A stretch of 64,000 nt of DNA from Sedimentisphaerales bacterium (lineage in GTDB: Bacteria; Planctomycetota; Phycisphaerae; Sedimentisphaerales; Anaerohalosphaeraceae), in the NCBI GenBank assembly GCA_016926155.1, contig JAFGPC010000051.1, positions 62,001 through 126,000 on the forward strand. The letters run 5' to 3'. A program made the translations under genes and the position numbers. Under the pieces are notes generated by a model. It did not search any database, was not told where the DNA came from, and worked only from the letters and a program-made list of their open reading frames with translations. Positions within the stretch are counted from its first letter, which is position 1; every line of letters starts with the position of its first letter. Positions 52,813 through 61,530 of this stretch are shown here, piece after piece.

Positions 52813-55256
52813 TTTGTTCCTCCTGCTTTCGGTTTGATCAGGCCTGCGTATGCAAGAGCGGCTTTGTCATGCTGGTTTTTATTTGTATACACACGTCCCA
52901 GAATTTCAAAGGCGGCATTTCGTTGTGAAACGGGCACATCGTGGCGTTGGAGAAAACGAAGACAGATATCTTCCGTCTGGGACAGATCGCCCAACCGGAG
53001 ACAAACTTCGGCCAGAAGAAGATGGGCTTCATTGGCCAGTTCGGGCGGTGCCAAATCTTTGAGGGCATCGGCCAGATCCTGTCGTGCCTGTTTCAAGGCG
53101 TCTATCTGTAATTCACATTTGGCTAGTTCCAGTGTTAGCAGGGCCCGGTTGCGAAAATCGGCGATGTATTGAATCTGACGTCGAAGTAATGTAATGGCGG
53201 TATCGGTAAGACCGATGTCTCGAAAAATCTGCGCTTGTGCCGTCAGAGTTTGGCAAATGTAGTATTGGCTCAGCTTTTCCATCGGTATCGTTTCAAGCAT
53301 GTTCAGGGCAGTTACATAATCTCCCTGGCTTCGTTCCGCCTGGACCAGTTGGAGGACAACTTCAACATATTCGTTGGTGGAAAGTGTGGTTTCCAAAGCC
53401 TGTCGCAAGGCAATTGCAGCCTGGGGATACTCTTGGAGCTGCATCAAGGTCTTTCCAAGCATAAAATATCCGGGACCAAACCGACGGTCCTGTGGATTTT
53501 CCATTAACAGGATTGCCTGCATAAGCCATTTTTTGGCATTGTCAAACTGCCTGAGTTCAAAGGCGCATTGCCCTGCTCCGTACGCTGCTCTGCAACGGGA
53601 TTCCTTACTCAGATCGAGATTATAGACTTTTCGGAACATACGGACCGCATCCTCGTAAAGCCCTGCATTCATAGTCGCTTCGGCTAGATACAAGGACGCT
53701 TCATCAACCAACTGACAGTCGGAATATTGAATCAGAAGCTCGGTAAGATCAGCCTTGGCGCCTTCATAGTCCCGCATTTCGGTTTTAATACGGCTGCCGT
53801 TAAACAAAGCATACGGCGCTAGGGGATTGTGGGAAAATTGTCCGGAAACCAGCTTGTACTCTCCTACCGCAGCAATGCTTTGCTCAATATTTTCATGTAA
53901 AAGGCCCAGGGCATAATGTGCATTGGGAGTACGGTGATCCCCGCGATATTGCAGGAGAAACCGGCGCCAGACATAAATGGCTTCCCGGGTAAGAAGATGT
54001 TTGTGTTCGGCCAGATCCTCATAACTGTTGGGATTATGAATGATAATGTCATCCGTATTAAATTCGGCGATCAATCCGACACTGCCGGCGGCGATTTCGG
54101 GGATTCGCTGTTCGGCTGTTCCGGGCAGGTACATCGTGACAGGGCGTTTCTTGATTTCTTCCAGTTGAGCCGTCCAGGTCACATTCCATTCGGCTTCTGT
54201 GGCAAATCGGGCCAGAAACTCAGACAGAGGGGCCTCCATAGCGATAGCCGACCATTGTGATCCGACGCTTAATCCAGGCTGATTGGCGATATGAGGCGTC
54301 AGTGCCGCCATTGCGGTTTGCTCAACGCCGTGTTGTAACAGATTTCGTAATTGTTCCTGTGTGGTCACCGGTAAATATTCCAAGGCAAGACTGTCGGACC
54401 ATAATGTGCCGGGCAACGCAATGTCTTTATTGCTCAACAACATGACTTGTTTAGTCAGGGCCTCGGCCATCGTAAAGTAACAATCTCCTTCCATGTTGGG
54501 TGAGCACTCATCCTGAACGGTTGGCAAAAGCGCCAGGGTTTTATAGGCTCTCATCCGGGCGGTGTCGAAATTGCGGTTGGCTATGGCGATCATCATGAGA
54601 TGATAATTCGTCAGCACGCGAACGACCGGAGAACGGCTGATCAGGGCCCGATTGAACAATTCCTCCGGTGATCCATATTCAGGCAGCTTCTGTATACACA
54701 ACGCCATCTTGAGATACAGCATATCCCGGATGAGGTTGTCACCTTCTCTGTGCTGTGTCAAATTCCGATTCAATTTTTCGTATACATAATAGGCGCGAAT
54801 GTAATCCCCGGATTGCAGAAGTTGTTCCGCAACCTGCCATGAGACAGCTTTATCCAGTTCGGCGGATGTTGTTCGACTCAGATTGATTCGAGGCAGTTCC
54901 ATCTGCCCACCAGAGGCGGCGGATGGTTGTGTCGGTGGGATCGCCGTTTCGCTCGGGTCACGCATAACCAGATAACCCAAAGTGCCCATAATAACGACGA
55001 CATTTATCATGAGAACGAGATGGGTTGGCGTCAGGAACTTGGCGCCGGCCTTATGTGCTACTTTGCTGGCATGGGAAAGAAGGTTGGGGCCGCGCCCCTT
55101 TTCGATTATACGATACAGATTATCATCACCGGCAAATAAATCCTGTACGGAGACGTCCTGCTCCATCTGCCCGCCAAACAATTCGGAAGCGTGGGGTGAC
55201 CGTGACGCCTGATCAAACACATTTTTAGTTTCGGTATCGATTTCCATCTTCGTCAT
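52809..55256 (-). CDS. Membrane-anchored TPR-repeat protein, first gene of the flagellar operon
   Basis: An 815-residue protein with a cytoplasmic N-terminus, one membrane segment at about 78-97 (LTPTHLVLMINVVVIMGTLGYLVM), and a long periplasmic part rich in tetratricopeptide repeats between about 140 and 800 (for example DYIRAYYVYEKLNR, PQAAIALRQALE, DLSQTEDICLRFLQRH). TPR scaffolds bind other proteins. No flagellar gene of this kind is familiar to me. It starts 72 bases after a sigma-54 promoter-type sequence and leads the fliL-flhA operon, so a structural or assembly role in this organism's flagellum is inferred. Whether the first or second ATG is used is unclear. Confidence 0.8.
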   Translation of the reverse strand: MTKMEIDTETKNVFDQASRSPHASELFGGQMEQDVSVQDLFAGDDNLYRIIEKGRGPNLLSHASKVAHKAGAKFLTPTHLVLMINVVVIMGTLGYLVMRDPSETAIPPTQPSAASGGQMELPRINLSRTTSAELDKAVSWQVAEQLLQSGDYIRAYYVYEKLNRNLTQHREGDNLIRDMLYLKMALCIQKLPEYGSPEELFNRALISRSPVVRVLTNYHLMMIAIANRNFDTARMRAYKTLALLPTVQDECSPNMEGDCYFTMAEALTKQVMLLSNKDIALPGTLWSDSLALEYLPVTTQEQLRNLLQHGVEQTAMAALTPHIANQPGLSVGSQWSAIAMEAPLSEFLARFATEAEWNVTWTAQLEEIKKRPVTMYLPGTAEQRIPEIAAGSVGLIAEFNTDDIIIHNPNSYEDLAEHKHLLTREAIYVWRRFLLQYRGDHRTPNAHYALGLLHENIEQSIAAVGEYKLVSGQFSHNPLAPYALFNGSRIKTEMRDYEGAKADLTELLIQYSDCQLVDEASLYLAEATMNAGLYEDAVRMFRKVYNLDLSKESRCRAAYGAGQCAFELRQFDNAKKWLMQAILLMENPQDRRFGPGYFMLGKTLMQLQEYPQAAIALRQALETTLSTNEYVEVVLQLVQAERSQGDYVTALNMLETIPMEKLSQYYICQTLTAQAQIFRDIGLTDTAITLLRRQIQYIADFRNRALLTLELAKCELQIDALKQARQDLADALKDLAPPELANEAHLLLAEVCLRLGDLSQTEDICLRFLQRHDVPVSQRNAAFEILGRVYTNKNQHDKAALAYAGLIKPKAGGTN

Positions 55257-55328
55257 CCAATTGAGAGGTCGAATTGTCCTTTTTCAGACCTTTCGACGGG
55301 GCGCAATACGCCATCACGTTCAAAGAGG

Positions 55329-55344
55329 AGCAACATCTGTGCCA
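55329..55344 (-). promoter_or_regulatory. Sigma-54 promoter upstream of the minus-strand flagellar operon
   Basis: The minus strand reads TGGCACAGATGTTGCT, matching the sigma-54 consensus TGGCAC-N5-TTGCW with the obligatory GG-N10-GC spacing. The predicted start is about 12 bases on, near 55318, and the first gene begins at 55256. Confidence 0.88.
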
Positions 55345-55543
55345 TGAATGAATTTCCTGTCTTGCTAATGCGGATACAGGCGTCAAATAGCCTCTCAAGC
55401 GGTTCAGGGGAAGGGGATGTAAGCTATTGAGAATGCGAAAACAAGACGATGATTGTACGGAAGATTGACGGGTGTGTACTTGTTAGACATTACGTGGTGC
55501 TGTATTTCAGGAATTAGACAGTATAGAAAGATAGAGGACTGAA

Positions 55544-56932
55544 TCAGGCTGTTACGGATTCGGTTATTTTGTCGGGCTCTGTGATTTCGTATTGCTTGAC
55601 CTTGGCGTAGAGTGTTGCTCGAGTTATACCCAAAAGGGCCGCGGCACGAGTTTTTTGCCAGCCCGCTTGCTGGAGGGCTCGCTTGACCAATTCCTTTTCA
55701 GCTCGTTCCAGTGAAAAGTCTTTCAATCCGACAAACGGCGAAGATGTCTCGGCTTCCATGCCATTTTCCGGATGGATTATCAGGTTGTCGACCGCAATTT
55801 TATCTTTGGTTTCCAACAAAATGGCCCGTTCGATCACATTTTTCAGCTCACGAACATTGCCAGGCCAATGATGTTTGAGAAGAGATTGCTGGGCTAACTT
55901 GGTCATCCCGGAAATTCGACCGGCTTTTTCCGGGCAGATTGTGGAATTTTTGAGAAAATACTCGGCCAGTAACAGAATATCTTCGCATCGGTCCGGGGAA
56001 CGCAGGGGAGAAAGGACAATAGGGCAGATGGAAAGACGATAGTACAGGTCTCTGCGGAATTTTTTTTCCTCGACGGATTTCCGCAGATTTTGATTGCTGG
56101 ATGCAATAATCGTGGCCTTACATTCAATATCCTTCGTTCCGCCGACGCGTCGGAACGTCTTTTCCTGTACCACACGAAGCAGTTTTGCCTGCAAATCCGG
56201 CGGCATCTCACTGATCTCATCCAGAAAAATGCTTCCGTCCCCGGCCAGTTCCAGTAAGCCCACTTTATCACGATCAGCACTGGTAAAGGAGCCTTTAACA
56301 TGTCCAAAGAGTTCACTTTCCAGTAGGGTAGCCGTCAGAGCGGCGCAGTTCAGAGCCACAAATGTACTGTTGGTTCCATGCCGCAGGATATGAATGGCCT
56401 TGGCTGCCAGTTCCTTGCCGGTACCGGTTTCCCCGATGATTAACACCGGATTACAGGTGCTTTTAGCCACAACCCGAATCATTCGCAAAGTCCGATCCGT
56501 TGCCTCGCTTCGTCCAACAATCGATACGGAAGAGGGACACTGACTGGAGAAAAATCGGGCGTCCGTATTCCCATCGATGCGGATTCGTTTGAGTTTGTCG
56601 ATAATTTGTCCTATGCGATTGTGGTCTTTCTTTCCTTTTATATAGTCAAAGGCGCCAAGCTGAAGAAAAGATTCGGCATGCTCCTGGACATTCTCATGGC
56701 CCACAACGACGATTGGAGGCGTGTTTGTTTTCCGGCAGGCCATGGAAAGGAATTCGGTTACATCGGTGGTCGGAACATGCGGATCCAACAGGATCAGATG
56801 CGGGTCGACTGATTCGAGCATACCCCAGACATCTCTGGGTTCATCGGCCGCAAACAACTCTTTGGTGTAAGGCCGGAGCAGTTGATGGGTTTCCATGTCC
56901 TTGCCAACGACCAGAATCTTTTCCAATGCCAT
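55544..56932 (-). CDS. NtrC-family regulator with degenerate GAFTGA motif
   Basis: A 462-residue protein with receiver, AAA+ and Fis-type domains. The receiver keeps the phospho-acceptor Asp50 (LILLDPHVP). In the AAA+ domain Walker A GETGTGKE (167-174) and Walker B SIFLDE are intact, but the sigma-54-contacting loop reads GSFTSA at 214-219 in place of GAFTGA. The C-terminus has a helix-turn-helix (QKTRAAALLGITRATLYAKVKQY). Changes in GAFTGA often weaken or abolish sigma-54 activation, so it may act as a modified activator, a repressor or a partner of the 50667-52085 protein. Single-gene unit between the two flagellar operons. Confidence 0.9.
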   Translation of the reverse strand: MALEKILVVGKDMETHQLLRPYTKELFAADEPRDVWGMLESVDPHLILLDPHVPTTDVTEFLSMACRKTNTPPIVVVGHENVQEHAESFLQLGAFDYIKGKKDHNRIGQIIDKLKRIRIDGNTDARFFSSQCPSSVSIVGRSEATDRTLRMIRVVAKSTCNPVLIIGETGTGKELAAKAIHILRHGTNSTFVALNCAALTATLLESELFGHVKGSFTSADRDKVGLLELAGDGSIFLDEISEMPPDLQAKLLRVVQEKTFRRVGGTKDIECKATIIASSNQNLRKSVEEKKFRRDLYYRLSICPIVLSPLRSPDRCEDILLLAEYFLKNSTICPEKAGRISGMTKLAQQSLLKHHWPGNVRELKNVIERAILLETKDKIAVDNLIIHPENGMEAETSSPFVGLKDFSLERAEKELVKRALQQAGWQKTRAAALLGITRATLYAKVKQYEITEPDKITESVTA

Positions 56933-57295
56933 ATACGCTTCTCATTCAAAGAAGAGGGAACTGTTGTTGAAGTCAATCGATTTTCATAGAACCCTGTTCG
57001 GCACAGAACCAAAGTTATCTTGAATTTTTTATAGGACGGTCCAATAAAGACCAAAGGTTTTTCAAAGAATCCGGAGGGCATTAAGATTTATCGGACGTAA
57101 CAAGAAAATTTCTTTGAACTCCCCGGTTTTGGAAAGGCGGTTATGTAGCGATATCTTTTCCTGACGATGGGGAGATTTTATCCATCATGCAGGAGTGTTT
57201 GGCGCATTCGACACAATAATGATATTTATCCGTCATTCTATAAGTGTCTGTATGTAAAGTCTTTATATGCATTGGCTGGATTCGGTGTTTTACAA
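56933..57295. other. Intergenic region between divergent regulator and hook operon
   Basis: No gene is visible. The region is AT-rich and holds no strong hairpin. The regulator gene's own promoter must lie here, but I see no -35/-10 pair with good spacing. Enhancer sites for the sigma-54 promoter at 57296 would be expected in this stretch; none can be named from sequence alone. Confidence 0.4.
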
Positions 57296-57311
57296 TGGCA
57301 TGTCAATTGCA
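57296..57311 (+). promoter_or_regulatory. Sigma-54 promoter upstream of flgD
   Basis: TGGCATGTCAATTGCA fits TGGCAY-N5-TTGCW with GG-N10-GC spacing (GG at 57297-57298, GC at 57309-57310). The expected start near 57322 leaves a leader of about 53 bases before flgD at 57375. Confidence 0.88.
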
Positions 57312-57374
57312 CACTAAGTGCATGAGATGGAATGGATTGATTGATCTTGGCATTCATAGGAAGGAACGTAGCCG

Positions 57375-57824
57375 ATGGAAGGCGTAAGTGCGGCAAGTCA
57401 ACAGCGATTGGATTTTATGACACTGCTGGTGGAGGAACTCCGTAATCAAAATCCTCTGGAACCAATGGATCATCAGCAGATGGCGGCTCAGCTTGCACAA
57501 TTCTCGCAACTGGAAGAGAGCGAGAAAATGAACACTAATCTGGAAACCATCAACGAAACCATTGGAAATATGGATAGTAGTTTTCAGGCGGCGATGTATT
57601 TGGCGGAACTGGATTATGCCAGGAGTCTACTGGCCCAGGAAGTGAGTTTCTATAGCGACTACTATGATCAAATGCTCACCGGCCGAGTCGAGGAAATTAA
57701 TTATGATAGCGGTTTACCCTCACTGGCAGTACAGGTAACCATGGTAAATGAAGAAGGCCAGAATGAACTTCGAGAGTTTGCCGTGGCACTGGAAGAGGTT
57801 AGCAGTATTAAAAACGAACAATAG
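57375..57824 (+). CDS. flgD: Flagellar hook assembly scaffold FlgD
   Basis: A 149-residue hook-capping protein. The N-terminal FlgD domain is clear: QRLDFMTLLVEELRNQNPLEPMDHQQMAAQLAQFSQLEESEKMN. The C-terminal part is short compared with the usual 220-residue FlgD, lacking most of the Tudor/FnIII region; a short beta segment remains (GRVEEINYDSGLPSLAVQVTMV). First gene of the hook and rod operon, directly behind the sigma-54 promoter. It guides FlgE subunits into the growing hook. An AAGGAAC site precedes the ATG. Confidence 0.93.
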   Translation: MEGVSAASQQRLDFMTLLVEELRNQNPLEPMDHQQMAAQLAQFSQLEESEKMNTNLETINETIGNMDSSFQAAMYLAELDYARSLLAQEVSFYSDYYDQMLTGRVEEINYDSGLPSLAVQVTMVNEEGQNELREFAVALEEVSSIKNEQ

Positions 57825-57860
57825 GTTTTGGGATCCTGCGGGAAGTAAAAGGAGACACAC

Positions 57861-59561
57861 ATGGGCGCATTGGCAGCGGGTGTAACGGGTCTGAAGGCGC
57901 ATCAGACAATGCTGGACGTGGCTGGTAACAACCTGGCGAACGTGAATACCATTGGGTATAAGTCCAGCAATGTAACATTTGCAGAGCTTCTCAGTCAGAC
58001 ATTGAAAAAGGCCAGTGGGCCGGTGGGTTCTTTGGGTGGGACAAATCCTCAGCAGATGGGAAGTGGCGTTGGAGTGGCGGCCATTGCCCGGAATATGAGC
58101 CAGGGCAATCTACTCTCAACGGGACAGGACCTGGATGTTGCAATTGATGGAGAGGGATACTTTGTCCTTAATGACGGCGACCAGAACGTCTACACCAGAA
58201 TCGGTTCTTTCAGTGTGGATTCCGACAATACGCTGGTCGATCCGGCGACCGGCAATAAAGTACAGCGAATCGGAACGTATGGAGAAAGCGAGGGATTTCA
58301 GACCGCCGGAGACACGAGTATTCATATCCCGTGGGATGCTTCCATGCCCGCCCAGGCCACCACTTCCGTTACCATGAATGGGAATCTGCGCTCTTCTGCC
58401 TCGGCAACGGACGCCACCTATCATAAACTTACTTCCGATCTGGGATTTACGTACAATAGCGGAGCTAATGTTGCTTCTTTAACTACCGAACTGGATACAC
58501 TGGATCAATTTACGGTGGCAGGCACCTATGGTACGATTTCGATTACCGGGCTGCAATCCGATGGGAGCACCGCACTGGCGGCCGGGGATTTTACAGTAAC
58601 GGCGACAAGTACGGTACAGGACTTGCTCAGCTGGGTCAGCGGTAAGTTTCCCGATGCGACCGCAACGCTGAACTCCAGTGGACAGATTGAACTGACTGGT
58701 GATGATCGTGGCTATAGCCAGGCCATGATCACGGGGATGAGCTATACGCCCGGGGGGGGAGAAAGCTTTACGGTACCCACATTCTTCAACCTGACAACAC
58801 CGGGGGGCAACGACAGTAAGAGTTTCAATATTACCGTTTATGATTCCACGGGGGAACCGCATGTTATGAGCGGGTATCTGGTCAAGACTGATACCACCAA
58901 TGCATGGGATCTGGTGGTTCCCGCCGTTGGAGGGGAGACCAGCCCGACATGGAGCGGTTATGACATCACTTCTTCGACGTTTAATCGTCGCATCTCGGGG
59001 ATTCAATTTAATTCCGATGGCTCGTATGCGGGATTGAGCAGTTCTACCGAAAGTTTGGCGGTTGGCGTACAGTTTTCCACCAATCCCGGGGTAACCCAGT
59101 CGATCACATTCGATTTGGGAACAGAGGGTGAATTTACCGGATTAACCCAGTTTTACAGTGAACAATCCAGTGCCAACGCCCTGAGTCAGGACGGTTATCA
59201 GGCCGGTGAACTGTCCGGCATTTCCATCGACCAGAGTGGTATGGTGGTAGGTACTTTTACAAACGGTGTAAAAAGGAATGTGGCTGCCATCCAGATTGCC
59301 ACGTTCCAGAATCCCGGCGGCCTGGAAGCGATTGGAGATGGGTATTTTCTTACTTCGGCTAACAGTGGTTCGGCGGTGGCGACCATGGCAGCCACCGGCG
59401 GGGCCGGTACGTTGCGAGGGGGAAGCCTGGAAGGATCCAATGTGGATGTGGCGACGGAATTTGTAAACATGATGCAAGCCCAGAATGGATATCAGGCCAA
59501 TGCCAGAACAATCCGGGTAGCCAATGACATCCTTCGAGAACTAACTAATCTGATTCGGTAA
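57861..59561 (+). CDS. flgE: Flagellar hook protein FlgE
   Basis: A 566-residue hook subunit. The N-terminal rod-hook motif (GVTGLKAHQTMLDVAGNNLANVNTIGYKSSNVTFAELL) and the C-terminal end (ATEFVNMMQAQNGYQANARTIRVANDILRELTNLI) are typical of FlgE. The middle, rich in Thr, Ser and Gly, forms the surface domains and includes a FlgE D2-like segment (FNITVYDSTGEPHVMSGYLVKTD). At 566 residues it is longer than the E. coli form (402) through surface insertions. It follows flgD by 36 bases with an AAAAGGAG site. Confidence 0.96.
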   Translation: MGALAAGVTGLKAHQTMLDVAGNNLANVNTIGYKSSNVTFAELLSQTLKKASGPVGSLGGTNPQQMGSGVGVAAIARNMSQGNLLSTGQDLDVAIDGEGYFVLNDGDQNVYTRIGSFSVDSDNTLVDPATGNKVQRIGTYGESEGFQTAGDTSIHIPWDASMPAQATTSVTMNGNLRSSASATDATYHKLTSDLGFTYNSGANVASLTTELDTLDQFTVAGTYGTISITGLQSDGSTALAAGDFTVTATSTVQDLLSWVSGKFPDATATLNSSGQIELTGDDRGYSQAMITGMSYTPGGGESFTVPTFFNLTTPGGNDSKSFNITVYDSTGEPHVMSGYLVKTDTTNAWDLVVPAVGGETSPTWSGYDITSSTFNRRISGIQFNSDGSYAGLSSSTESLAVGVQFSTNPGVTQSITFDLGTEGEFTGLTQFYSEQSSANALSQDGYQAGELSGISIDQSGMVVGTFTNGVKRNVAAIQIATFQNPGGLEAIGDGYFLTSANSGSAVATMAATGGAGTLRGGSLEGSNVDVATEFVNMMQAQNGYQANARTIRVANDILRELTNLIR

Positions 59562-59585
59562 TTTGGTTACGATAAGGCAGGGGTA

Positions 59586-60779
59586 ATGCTGCTGTCAATA
59601 CTTGCATTTTTGAAACCGATGTTGGAAACGGCTTTAACGCCGTACGACCGATTCCGCGCGATGAGGGAGATGCGATACGGCAGCGGTTGGGATGTGGCAG
59701 GCAACAAGTGGTTTGTTCTGGTTGGCGCCTCCCTGATTCTGATTTTAACAATTGTACTATTGGCCGTGCGTCGCTGGCGCCTGCAGCGCCAGCAACAGAA
59801 TCAGGCCTTGGAGTTTGATGAGGAGTGTTATCGAAGGGGTTTGACCGCCGAAGAGCATGAGATTCTGACAGGGATTGTGGAGCGATCCGAACTGAAACGC
59901 AGGAATTCCATCTTTACGATGGTTGTGGCGTTTGACCGGGGGGCTTCCAAACTGATGCAAGAACAGTTTGCTCAGGGCAAGAGCATTGTCGAACGGAAGC
60001 GTTTGAGCACGACGGTCAATACCGTCAAGGATAAACTGGGATTGGCAGGTCGGGCGCGGAATTACGGAGTTCGACGAAGTCGTGGTGATAAGGGGCTCAG
60101 CAGTCGAACCATTCCGGAAGGGAAATTGGTAACGGTTACTTTGGCGGGTAAAGCGGAAAATCAGCGGATCGAAGGAGTGGTTGCGAAAAATGATGAATAT
60201 GAAATTGTGATTCGTACGGCAATTCCCCTTTCCAGTAAACCCGGCCAGGTTTGGAATGTACGGTATCAGTTGGGTTCGGCCACATGGGAATTTGATGGAT
60301 TGACGATGGCCTGTGGTCCGGAGGGTCTGGAATTGAGCCATTCGGACAATATCCATTTTCTGAATCGGCGTCGCTTTTTGCGGGCCAATGTGCGTCGGCA
60401 TGCTTTAGTGTCGCGATTTCCAATGATTCTCAAAGATATAGATGGACAGGATATGGCGCCGGAGTTTGTCGAGGGAATAGTGACCGAGATTTCCGGACCG
60501 GGATTGCGAATCCGGTGTGACCTGGAGGTGAGGCATGGTGACCGGGTATTGGTTATCTTCGAATTGGAGAAGGGCAAGGTTATACAAGATATCGGGGAGG
60601 TGCGGGGAAGTCGAGACACAGCAGTTACCCGGTCTATCGGCGTGGAGTTGATCGGGCTCAGCGATGCGGGTGTCAACGAAATGGTGCGCGTGACGAATCG
60701 GATTGCCGTCCAACAAGGGGCGGACATGGAAGAAGGCAGTGAAGATTTGATCATGGCGGGAGGTCCGGCACATGGTTAA
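59586..60779 (+). CDS. PilZ-domain membrane protein in the hook operon
   Basis: A 397-residue protein. A membrane segment lies at about 42-61 (WFVLVGASLILILTIVLLAV), and the C-terminal half resembles the YcgR-type pair of an N-terminal split-barrel and a PilZ domain. The c-di-GMP motif RxxxR is present in RRRFLR at 261-266, but the second motif reads EISGPG at 301-306, with Glu where D/N is usual. It lies between flgE and flgF and overlaps flgF by eight bases, so it is probably made with the hook. A brake that couples c-di-GMP to motor speed is the obvious inference; affinity for c-di-GMP is uncertain. Confidence 0.85.
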   Translation: MLLSILAFLKPMLETALTPYDRFRAMREMRYGSGWDVAGNKWFVLVGASLILILTIVLLAVRRWRLQRQQQNQALEFDEECYRRGLTAEEHEILTGIVERSELKRRNSIFTMVVAFDRGASKLMQEQFAQGKSIVERKRLSTTVNTVKDKLGLAGRARNYGVRRSRGDKGLSSRTIPEGKLVTVTLAGKAENQRIEGVVAKNDEYEIVIRTAIPLSSKPGQVWNVRYQLGSATWEFDGLTMACGPEGLELSHSDNIHFLNRRRFLRANVRRHALVSRFPMILKDIDGQDMAPEFVEGIVTEISGPGLRIRCDLEVRHGDRVLVIFELEKGKVIQDIGEVRGSRDTAVTRSIGVELIGLSDAGVNEMVRVTNRIAVQQGADMEEGSEDLIMAGGPAHG

Positions 60780-61509
60780 TTCCACCGGTCCATTAGGTTC
60801 CAGCATTGACGCTCTGATGAAGGAATATCAGACAATTACGAATAATCTGGCCAATGTCAGTACGACCGGATACAAACGCCAGATCAATACGTTTAGCCGT
60901 CATCTACTCGACAAACTGGCCGATGCTCCGGCTTCCGATCCTCCCGTCGCGGAATTGGTGACCAAAGGGGGACTAGACTTTTCCCAGGGGACGCTTCTAG
61001 CGACGCAACGGACACTGGATGTGGCAATTGAAGGGAAGGGTTTTTTGGTCGTGGAGACGCCGGAAGGACCTCTTTATACACGAAATGGAGTATTACAGAT
61101 CAATGCGCAGGGTAATCTGGTGGATTTGCAGGGTCGGATCGTTGCCGGGGCCGAAGGATTGATCATCATTCCTCCCAATGTCAACGAACAAGACATTACC
61201 ATTTCCGAGGAGGGAGTTGTCTCAATGGGCCAGGCACAGTTTGGCAGGCTCAGAATCGTGGATTTCGGAGCGGATGAGAACCAGTTGGTTCCGGTGGGTT
61301 TCAATTCCTACAAAGCGCCGGACAACCTCCAATCCGCTGTCGCCACGAATGCCTCTGTAAAACAGGGTTTTCGTGAAAGTTCGAACGTCCAATTGATGGA
61401 GGAAATGGTGGACCTGATGACGGTTGCGCGAATGTATGAAACCAATATGGGACTGATGCAGCGTCGGCGCGAGTTGACGCGAACAATCATGGGTATAGCG
61501 AATGGATAA
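60772..61509 (+). CDS. flgF: Flagellar basal-body rod protein FlgF
   Basis: A 245-residue rod subunit with the common rod/hook N-terminus (SIDALMKEYQTITNNLANVSTTGYKRQINTF) and C-terminus (NVQLMEEMVDLMTVARMYETNMGLMQRRRELTRTIMG). The middle includes RTLDVAIEGKGFLVVETPEGPLYTRNG. Being shorter than FlgG and placed directly before flgG fits FlgF. The gene begins within the last eight bases of the PilZ gene. It forms part of the proximal rod. Confidence 0.94.
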   Translation: MVNSTGPLGSSIDALMKEYQTITNNLANVSTTGYKRQINTFSRHLLDKLADAPASDPPVAELVTKGGLDFSQGTLLATQRTLDVAIEGKGFLVVETPEGPLYTRNGVLQINAQGNLVDLQGRIVAGAEGLIIIPPNVNEQDITISEEGVVSMGQAQFGRLRIVDFGADENQLVPVGFNSYKAPDNLQSAVATNASVKQGFRESSNVQLMEEMVDLMTVARMYETNMGLMQRRRELTRTIMGIANG

Positions 61510-61530
61510 TCCTGACCAGGGAGAAAGACA

